Shown here in pieces: positions 30,160 through 35,494 of a stretch of DNA of 35,494 nucleotides; within the stretch, counting starts at the first letter, position 1, and each line of letters opens with the position of its first letter. This stretch comes from an uncultured Oscillospiraceae bacterium. GTDB taxonomy: Bacteria; Bacillota; Clostridia; Oscillospirales; Ruminococcaceae. The notes beneath the pieces were generated by a model that was given only the letters and a program-made list of their open reading frames with translations, searched no databases and was not told where the DNA came from. The stretch covers positions 1 to 35,494 of the forward strand of contig CAKSWY010000025.1 of the NCBI GenBank assembly GCA_934513685.1. Direction: 5' to 3'. A program made the translations under genes and the position numbers.

Positions 30160-31097
30160 GCGTTTTGGCGGTGTTCATACTGTCGGCGGTGATCTTTGCC
30201 GGGTACACCGTGCGCCAGAAGCTGCTGCTGGACACCACGCCCCCGGTCATCACCTGTGAGACCGATGAGCTGACCGTGAGCGTGGAGGACGGCAGCGACG
30301 CCCTGCTTCAGGGCCTGACCGCCTGGGACGACCGGGACGGCGATTTGACCGGGGAGATCCGGGTGGCGTCGCTCTCCCGGTTCAACGCCCAGCGGCAGCG
30401 CACCGTGAACTACGTGGTGTTTGACGCGGCGGGCCAGCCGGGCCAGGCCCAGCGCACCCTGACCTACACCGATTACACCCCGCCCCGCATCTACCTGCGG
30501 CAGGCCCTGCGCTTTGCCAGCGGCAGCCAGACCGGCAGCGACGGCCTGACCGTACTGACCGCCGCGGAGGACTGCCTGGAGGGCGACCTGACGGCCCAGG
30601 TGAAGTACAGCGCGGAGGACGGGCTGTACTCCCGGGAGATCGGCACCCACACCTATACGCTGCAGGTGAGCAACAGCGCGGGCGATACCCGAAGCCTGGC
30701 CCTGCCCGCCGATGTGGTGGACAGCGCCGATTCCGCCGAGCGGCTTCGGGCCTACCCACTGCTGAGCGAGTACATTCTGTACACCCCAAAGGGCCAGCCG
30801 GCGGACATTCTGGGGGATGTGATCGGGGTGGAGCAGAACGGAAACCAGTACGACCTGACCAAGCCCTTCAACGGCGTGGCCTCGTACCCCAGCGCCCTGG
30901 TGGCCTCGGGCGAAGCGCCGGATTCGGCCCAGGTGCTGGCCCGGCTGCGCCAGAGCGTGACGGTGACCGGCGAGCCGGATTACACCGCCCCCGGCCTGTA
31001 CACCGTGCAGGTGGGCTACCGCTACCTGAGCGGCACGGGCACCGCCGCTCAGACGGTGGAGGCCGAAACGAAACTGTATGTGGTTGTGGAGGAGTGA
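30141..31097 (+). CDS. Membrane-anchored Ig-like/HYR-type protein
   Basis: The 318-residue protein has one N-terminal membrane anchor (about 5-22: RLSVLAVFILSAVIFAGY), placing the rest outside. The ectodomain is built of Ig-like beta repeats: DTTPPVITC...VSVEDGSDALLQGLTAWDDRDGDL is typical of bacterial HYR/DUF5011 modules, and YTPPRIYL and YTAPGLYTVQVGY mark further repeats. AAGGAGG is 8 nt upstream. It overlaps the phosphatase gene by 19 nt. Such proteins are plausible surface partners of a polysaccharide or peptide export system; the function is unknown. Confidence 0.7.
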   Translation: MGKLRLSVLAVFILSAVIFAGYTVRQKLLLDTTPPVITCETDELTVSVEDGSDALLQGLTAWDDRDGDLTGEIRVASLSRFNAQRQRTVNYVVFDAAGQPGQAQRTLTYTDYTPPRIYLRQALRFASGSQTGSDGLTVLTAAEDCLEGDLTAQVKYSAEDGLYSREIGTHTYTLQVSNSAGDTRSLALPADVVDSADSAERLRAYPLLSEYILYTPKGQPADILGDVIGVEQNGNQYDLTKPFNGVASYPSALVASGEAPDSAQVLARLRQSVTVTGEPDYTAPGLYTVQVGYRYLSGTGTAAQTVEAETKLYVVVEE

Positions 31098-31101
31098 GCC
31101 G

Positions 31102-32526
31102 ATGAAGGAGACAAACCGCGAACCGCTGTGGGGCGAGCGCCCGGAGCCGTTTACCCTGCTGCAGGATCTGGTGATGAACTGGTGGGTCATTCTGCTGGCG
31201 GGGCTGGCCGGGCTGATGCTGGCTACGGTGGCGGCCGGGGCGCGCTACACCCCCCGCTACACCGCACGGGCCACCTATGCCGTGGCCTCCAAACAGGGGG
31301 CAAACGCCTTCAGCAACCTCTCGGCCGCCAACCAGATGGCCCAGACCTTCGGCAAGATCCTGCAGAGCAGCCTGATGACCCGAACCATTGAGGAAACGCT
31401 GGGGGACGAGGAGCTGGACGCCCAGATCAGCGCCCGGGTGATCGAAAACACCAACCTGCTGGAACTTTCGGTGACCGGCGCATCGCCCCGGCAGGTGACG
31501 GACGTGATCCGCGCGGTGATGGACCACTATTCCGAGGTGGCCTACTACACCGTGGGCCGCACCGTGATGACCCTGCTGGAGGAGCCGGAGGTGCCCCTTG
31601 CGCCGGACAACCCCTTAAACCGGGGCGCGGCCGCCCAAAAGGGCTTTGCCGCCGGGGCGGGCCTGTGCTGCGCGACGGTGCTGGCGCTTTCCTACTGGTG
31701 CAGCGCCCTGAAGCGGGAGAGCGACATTGAAAAGAAGCTGGACGCCCGCAGCCTGGGGGCCATTGGCTACGAGCGCAAATACAAAACCCCGCGGGAGCTG
31801 CTGCACCGCAGCAAGGCCGCCCTTCTGGCGGACAGCCCCCTGGCCAGCCAGCGCTTTGCCGAGGACTACAAGCGCCTGGCCGCCCGGGTGGAATACCGCC
31901 TGGGCCGCAGCGGCGGCAAGGTGCTGGTAATCACCAGCGTGAGCGAAAACGAGGGCAAGTCCACGCTGGCGGCCAATCTGGCCATTACGCTGGCGGCCCG
32001 GGGCAAGCGGGTGCTGCTGGTGGACGGCGACATCCGCCGCCCGGCCCAGTTCCTGATTCTCGGGGTGGACGTGCAGGAGAAAAACGAGCTGGGCGAATAC
32101 CTCAAGGGCAGCGGCACCCCCACCGATGTAATCCTGCCCACCGACCGGCCGCGGCTGTTCTTTTTGGGCGGGCGGGGCTGCTATTCTTCTTCCACCGAGC
32201 TTCTGCGCTCCCAGCGGCTGCCCAATCTGCTGGATCAGTGCCGCCAGCTGGTGGACTTTATCCTCATTGATACCCCGCCGGTGGGCCTCATCGGCGACGC
32301 GCAGGTGTTCAGCCAGTATGCGGACGGGGTGATTCTGACGGCCCGCCAGAACTATATGCTGGCCGAGGACATCAACGAGGTGCTGGACGACTTTGCCGAC
32401 AACCGCGCCAACGTGCTGGGCGTGGTGCTGAACGGCGAGATGAGCTTTGACCGCCTGCTGGAACAGCTGCCCGGCGCAGGCCGGGCCGGGTACGGCCGGC
32501 ATGAACGCGGAGACGCAAGGGGGTGA
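31102..32526 (+). CDS. Wzz/BY-kinase fusion without a tyrosine cluster
   Basis: The 474-residue protein has a Wzz-type region (about 15-205) with membrane segments near 27-47 and 181-200, then a cytoplasmic CpsD/Wzc-type ATPase. Walker A is SENEGKST (281-288), Walker A' VLLVDGDIRRP (304-314) and Walker B FILIDTPPV (386-394). Such fusions control chain length and export of surface polysaccharide. Unlike typical BY-kinases the C-terminus (RAGYGRHERGDARG) has only one tyrosine, so it cannot show the usual multisite autophosphorylation. GGAGG precedes the ATG, 4 nt after the Ig-like gene. It may act on or with the next protein. Confidence 0.86.
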   Translation: MKETNREPLWGERPEPFTLLQDLVMNWWVILLAGLAGLMLATVAAGARYTPRYTARATYAVASKQGANAFSNLSAANQMAQTFGKILQSSLMTRTIEETLGDEELDAQISARVIENTNLLELSVTGASPRQVTDVIRAVMDHYSEVAYYTVGRTVMTLLEEPEVPLAPDNPLNRGAAAQKGFAAGAGLCCATVLALSYWCSALKRESDIEKKLDARSLGAIGYERKYKTPRELLHRSKAALLADSPLASQRFAEDYKRLAARVEYRLGRSGGKVLVITSVSENEGKSTLAANLAITLAARGKRVLLVDGDIRRPAQFLILGVDVQEKNELGEYLKGSGTPTDVILPTDRPRLFFLGGRGCYSSSTELLRSQRLPNLLDQCRQLVDFILIDTPPVGLIGDAQVFSQYADGVILTARQNYMLAEDINEVLDDFADNRANVLGVVLNGEMSFDRLLEQLPGAGRAGYGRHERGDARG

Positions 32527-32531
32527 ACACC

Positions 32532-34058
32532 ATGGCGGAATATTCCAAAAGCCGGGAGGACCAGCTGGAAAAAATCGACCTGACCGGCCTTGTGCAGGAC
32601 GGGATGCAGGGCGTGAAAAAGCTGTGGTGGCTGGTGGTGCTGCTGGCGGTGCTGTTTGCCGCCAAAAACTGGCTGACCGTCAGCCGGGGCTACCAGCCCC
32701 GGTATGTGGCCTCGGCCACGGCGGCGGTCACCTCGGCGGCCAGCGAGGACGCTGACTACATCAACAACCAGACGGCCCAGCAGATGGCCCAGATCTTTCC
32801 CTACATCATGACCAGCGGCCTGCTGCAGGACACGGTGGCCCAGGCCATGGAGGTGGACAGCCTGCCCGGAAGCATTTCGGTGACGGCTGAGGACGGCATG
32901 AACCTGCTGACCATCTCAGTCACCGGGTTGGACGCCCAGGCCGTGTACGATGAACTGCAGGTGGTGCTGGAAACCTACCCCCAGGTGGCGGAGATCGTGC
33001 TTGGCCCCACCAGCCTGGATGTGCTGGATGAGACCGGCGTGCCCAGCGATACCGGCAAGGCCTACGCGGTGCGCGGCTCGGCCCGGCAGGGGGCGCTGAA
33101 GGGCGCAGCCCTGGGCGTGGCTTTGATGGCGGTGTATGTGCTCACCCGGCGCACGGTGAAGTCCCGCCGGGAGCTGAAGGAGGCCCTGAACCTGACCGAC
33201 TGCGGCAGCCTGCCGCTGGTGCCCAAAAAGCGGCGCAAAAAAAGCGTCCCCCGGCAGGAGATCTGCCTGCTGAACAGCCGCAGCGTGCCCCAGGGCTATC
33301 TGGAAGCCCTGCGCAAGGCCTGCATTAAAATCATGGCCGCGCTGGAAGAGGGCGGCCAGCGGGTGCTGCTGGTCACCAGCTCGCTTGCGGGCGAGGGCAA
33401 AACCACCGTGGCGGTGAACCTGGCAGTCTCCATGGCGCAGCAGGGCAAGCGGGTGATTTTGGTGGACTGCGACCCCCGCAGCAGCGGTGTGGGCCGGGTG
33501 CTGGGCACCGCCCCGGTCGGGCCTGCGCTGGCGGACGTGCTGGAGGGCCGGGCCGCGGCCCAAGAGGCTCTGCAGCCGGTGCAGGCCGCCCAGCCGGGCA
33601 GCCTGCTGGTGCTGCACGGCAGCAAGGAGGCTGAGCCGCTGCTGTGCACCGCCCGCATGGAAGAACTGATCGCCAAACTGCGGGAGGCGGCGGACGTGGT
33701 GATTCTGGACACCGCCCCGGCGGGGGTGCTGGCGGATGCGGCGGTTCTGGCCCGCAGTGCCGATGCAGCCCTGTATGTGGTGCGGTATGACGCCACCAAG
33801 CTGCGCCAGGTGCGGGACGGGCTGGAGGTGCTGAGCGAGAGCGGCGTGCACCTGCTGGGCTACCTGTTTAACGGCGACCGGCCGGGCCACGGCCACAGCT
33901 ACGGCTATGGCTATGCCCGCTACGGCTACGGGCGCTATGGGGCCTATGGCGGCTACGGCGGGCGCTACGGCGCTTACGGAACCTACAGCCGGTACGGCCA
34001 GGCCTCGCTGGGCGAGGTGGGCCGCCGGGATAAGGACGGCCGGGTCATCCGGGAGTGA
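32532..34058 (+). CDS. Wzz/BY-kinase fusion with C-terminal tyrosine cluster
   Basis: The 508-residue paralogue of the preceding protein has a Wzz region with membrane segments near 31-48 and 190-205 and a BY-kinase domain: Walker A SLAGEGKTT (284-292), Walker A' VILVDCDPRSS (308-318) and Walker B VVILDTAPAGV (389-399). The C-terminus (457-488) is a Tyr/Gly-rich tail with 12 tyrosines at 2-4 residue spacing (YGYGYARYGYGRYGAY...), the usual autophosphorylation cluster and expected target of the CpsB-type phosphatase. The ATG at 32532 is preferred because GGGGG lies 8 nt upstream; a GTG at 32523 overlapping the previous stop is possible. Last gene of the operon, closed by the hairpin at 34078-34121. 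Confidence 0.9.
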   Translation: MAEYSKSREDQLEKIDLTGLVQDGMQGVKKLWWLVVLLAVLFAAKNWLTVSRGYQPRYVASATAAVTSAASEDADYINNQTAQQMAQIFPYIMTSGLLQDTVAQAMEVDSLPGSISVTAEDGMNLLTISVTGLDAQAVYDELQVVLETYPQVAEIVLGPTSLDVLDETGVPSDTGKAYAVRGSARQGALKGAALGVALMAVYVLTRRTVKSRRELKEALNLTDCGSLPLVPKKRRKKSVPRQEICLLNSRSVPQGYLEALRKACIKIMAALEEGGQRVLLVTSSLAGEGKTTVAVNLAVSMAQQGKRVILVDCDPRSSGVGRVLGTAPVGPALADVLEGRAAAQEALQPVQAAQPGSLLVLHGSKEAEPLLCTARMEELIAKLREAADVVILDTAPAGVLADAAVLARSADAALYVVRYDATKLRQVRDGLEVLSESGVHLLGYLFNGDRPGHGHSYGYGYARYGYGRYGAYGGYGGRYGAYGTYSRYGQASLGEVGRRDKDGRVIRE

Positions 34059-34077
34059 CCGGCGCATAGATGGATGC

Positions 34078-34121
34078 AAAATGCGGGGTACCGCCGAAGG
34101 GCGCCGTACCCCGCACTTTTT
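34078..34121 (+). terminator. Terminator of the RiPP/BY-kinase operon
   Basis: TGCGGGGTAC (34082-34091) pairs with GTACCCCGCA (34106-34115), followed by CTTTTTA, 20 nt after the BY-kinase stop. Confidence 0.85.
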
Positions 34122-34144
34122 ATGGGAAGAAATGCCCCCCGCGC

Positions 34145-34173
34145 TTGCCGGGGCAGGCCGGGCGTGCTAGAAT
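34145..34173 (+). promoter_or_regulatory. Promoter of the nucleoid-associated protein gene
   Basis: TTGCCG (34145-34150), a 17-nt spacer ending in TGC, and TAGAAT (34168-34173) form an extended -10 promoter about 40 nt before the start codon. Confidence 0.7.
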
Positions 34174-34214
34174 AGGCGTTGCGCCCCAAGGGCAGGAAAG
34201 GGAGGACCAAAACC

Positions 34215-35234
34215 ATGTTGACGGTGGAAAAGGCAGTGCTGCAGATCATGGACGGCACCAGCGACCTGTGTGTGCTGAGCCAGAAGGAGATGGACCTGAA
34301 CGACCCGGAGACCCGGGGCTTTCTGGAAAAGCACATGGGCCGCATTCTGGCGGACCCGGCGGGCCACGAGGGCCAGTTCTGGAACGACAGCGGCTTTGCC
34401 GCCACCATGCAGCGGTACAACATCGGGGAGATCCCCTTCACCGAGTTTGCGGGGGTGGTGGGTTCGGCCTGCTACGAGTCCTTCCGCCAGCTGGACAAGG
34501 CCGAGGGGGCCGATCTGGTGTTGGCCCAGTTCAACCAGGACGGGCGAAGCCTCATTGCTCTGATGCTGCTGGGGCACAAGAGCGCCTATACCCACCAGGC
34601 CCTCACCGAGGACGGGGCGCTGAGCAACCAGCTGCTGCGCCACCAGGCCATTCTGCCCGGTCCCGGCCAGAAGCTGGACAGCTGGGCCGTGGCGGACCCC
34701 TTCAGCTTTGAGGTGCGCTTTGCCGAAAAGCGCCGCCGCTGCAACAACCAGGACTTTGAGCTTCTGCGCCAGGCGGTGCTGCAGCGCGATGCCGCCCCCA
34801 GCACCCGGGAGACCGTGAAGGCCGTGCAGCAGATCGCCGTGGAGCTGGCCGCCGAGCAGGGGGCCGACCCGGTGCAGGCCGTGCAGGCCGCCACCCGGGT
34901 GAAGGCAAGCCTCGCCCAGCAGGGGCAGACCGAGGAAAAGTTCGCCCCGCTGGAGGCGGCCCGAGAGGTGTTCAGCGAGCTGGAGGACCCAGAGCCGGTG
35001 CTGAAGGAGTTTGAGGAGCGGGTGCGCCAGGCCGGTCTGCCCGCCGAGGTGAAGGTGGAACCCACCTACGCGGCCAAAACCGCCCGCACCCACAAAATCA
35101 AAACCGACACGGGCATTGAGCTGACCGTGCCCGCCGAGTACTTTGAAAACCCCGAGTACATCCAGTTTTTGAACAACCCGGACGGCACGCTCTCCATTCA
35201 GCTGAACCACATCGGAAGCATTGAAAATAAGTGA
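34215..35234 (+). CDS. Nucleoid-associated protein (NdpA/YejK family)
   Basis: The 339-residue protein matches the 37-kDa nucleoid-associated protein family (PF04245). It opens LTVEKAVLQIMDGTSDLCVLSQKEMDLNDPETRGFLEKHMGRIL, continues ADLVLAQFNQDGRSLIALMLLGHKSAYTHQ, and ends with a basic/acidic C-terminal domain (HKIKTDTGIELTVPAEYFENPEYIQFLNNPDGTLSIQLNHIGSI). GGGAGG is 10 nt upstream of the ATG at 34215. It is monocistronic, with its own promoter and the hairpin at 35294-35327 downstream. DNA binding is the family role; in clostridia it is poorly studied. Confidence 0.82.
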   Translation: MLTVEKAVLQIMDGTSDLCVLSQKEMDLNDPETRGFLEKHMGRILADPAGHEGQFWNDSGFAATMQRYNIGEIPFTEFAGVVGSACYESFRQLDKAEGADLVLAQFNQDGRSLIALMLLGHKSAYTHQALTEDGALSNQLLRHQAILPGPGQKLDSWAVADPFSFEVRFAEKRRRCNNQDFELLRQAVLQRDAAPSTRETVKAVQQIAVELAAEQGADPVQAVQAATRVKASLAQQGQTEEKFAPLEAAREVFSELEDPEPVLKEFEERVRQAGLPAEVKVEPTYAAKTARTHKIKTDTGIELTVPAEYFENPEYIQFLNNPDGTLSIQLNHIGSIENK

Positions 35235-35442
35235 GAAGTCACCGATAAAAAACAGGAACAGCGCGGCAAAAGGGCGGTGTTCGTAAGGCAGCAAACAGCC
35301 ACAGCAGCTTGCACTGCTGTGGCTGTTCTTGTAGTTGATCCGGCCATATGATAATATGGAGCCGAACAGATCTGCAAATCGGAAGTTGTGAATGCAAATA
35401 AATCGGATACTACGATGCAAGATACCATGGAGGAATATGAGA
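35235..35442. other. Intergenic region before the last gene
   Basis: The region is AT-richer than average. Besides the terminator-like hairpin it has a CCATAT-GATA-ATATGG inverted repeat (35344-35359) next to a possible -35 TTGATC (35335-35340), and a near-direct repeat GCAAATCGG / GCAAATAAATCGG (about 35375-35405). These could belong to the promoter of the downstream transporter gene. Confidence 0.4.
35294..35330 (+). terminator. Hairpin terminator after the nucleoid-associated protein gene
   Basis: A perfect 14-bp stem AACAGCCACAGCAG (35294-35307) / CTGCTGTGGCTGTT (35314-35327) with a 6-nt loop; the T tract is short (TTCTTGT). Confidence 0.7.
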
Positions 35443-35494
35443 ATGTCGAAAGATGAGTATTTGATAACCGATGCGCCCCTCAAAGCGTTGACGG
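35443..35494 (+). CDS. MATE-family transporter, N-terminal fragment cut by the window end
   Basis: An ATG at 35443, with GGAGGA 8 nt upstream, opens a frame that runs to the end of the window: MSKDEYLITDAPLKALT. The pattern of a polar start followed by LITDAPLKAL resembles the N-terminus of clostridial MATE efflux proteins. Only 17 codons are visible, so the call rests on that pattern and the clear ribosome site. Confidence 0.5.
   Translation, partial: MSKDEYLITDAPLKALT

Noticed and set aside
26954..30253. A 1,099-codon open frame on the minus strand across the RiPP operon, and other very long antisense frames (for example 2042-3589 plus, 11058-12605 minus).
   Set aside because: They mirror well-supported genes and arise because GC-rich codon bias removes stops from the opposite strand. 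The products are low-complexity His/Gln/Gly/Ala-rich with no recognisable domain or ribosome site.
33901..34000. Tandem DNA repeat or CRISPR-like array in the Tyr/Gly region of the second BY-kinase.
   Set aside because: The repetition (GGCTAYGG-type units) is explained by the coded Tyr-Gly tail. There is no spacer structure, and no cas genes are present in the window.

Overview
The window is GC-rich (clearly above 60% over most of its length) and compact, with Firmicutes-type gene content: strong GGAGG-type ribosome binding sites, DUF1846, DUF1292, DUF3842 and DUF4358 proteins, a MocR/ECF vitamin pair, and a CpsB/BY-kinase locus. This fits a high-GC gut clostridium of the Oscillospiraceae/Ruminococcaceae type (Faecalibacterium, Gemmiger or Subdoligranulum relatives). 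That placement is inferred from gene content and composition; no marker was searched.

Left end (1-1540): the 3' part of a tRNA-Lys(CUU) gene is followed by an AT-rich patch with one gene for a PD-(D/E)XK nuclease-like protein carrying an EVE/PUA-like N-terminal region. It looks like a small horizontally acquired defence-type insertion next to a tRNA. Region 1628-13987 is housekeeping: asnS with a partner gene, uppP, an operon of a condensed TrkA protein, two PH-domain membrane proteins and a HAD phosphatase, a MATE exporter, rpsT, a DUF1846 enzyme, and a zinc-ribbon membrane protein beside an Lrp/AsnC regulator. Perfect hairpins with A/T tracts separate most units.

Region 14050-14767 has no protein gene but is not empty. 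It carries a consensus promoter and terminator pair on the plus strand that would make a ~115-nt RNA divergent from lrp, and an extended -10 promoter plus terminator on the minus strand enclosing a ~200-nt structured RNA candidate. Next come DUF1292, a cyclophilin lipoprotein with DUF3842, a hotdog thioesterase with plsC, and a divergent pair of a PdxR/MocR-type regulator and an ECF S-component. The shared intergenic region of that pair holds a perfect 8+8 dyad, pointing to vitamin B6 uptake. A DUF4358 lipoprotein, a nitroreductase, a LUD-domain protein and a peroxiredoxin-fold protein that has lost its catalytic cysteine follow.

The most interesting part is 24239-34058. A promoter embedded in a 12-bp perfect inverted repeat drives a PqqD-like peptide-binding protein and, overlapping it by ATGA, a 140-residue candidate RiPP precursor with a K-x-W-x-x-P...NEYVAAC leader and markedly lower GC. 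After a hairpin that looks like an attenuator come a radical SAM/SPASM enzyme, an HprK-like P-loop protein, a peptidase-less ABC exporter and a Ser/His-type S26 peptidase. These continue without a break (overlaps or gaps of up to 24 nt) into a CpsB-type phosphatase, a membrane-anchored Ig-like protein and two tandem Wzz/BY-kinase fusions, only the second with a tyrosine cluster. There are no glycosyltransferases. The layout suggests a modified, exported peptide whose biogenesis is transcriptionally tied to a tyrosine-phosphorylation and polysaccharide-export module. The window ends with a YejK-like nucleoid-associated protein and the first codons of what looks like another MATE transporter.
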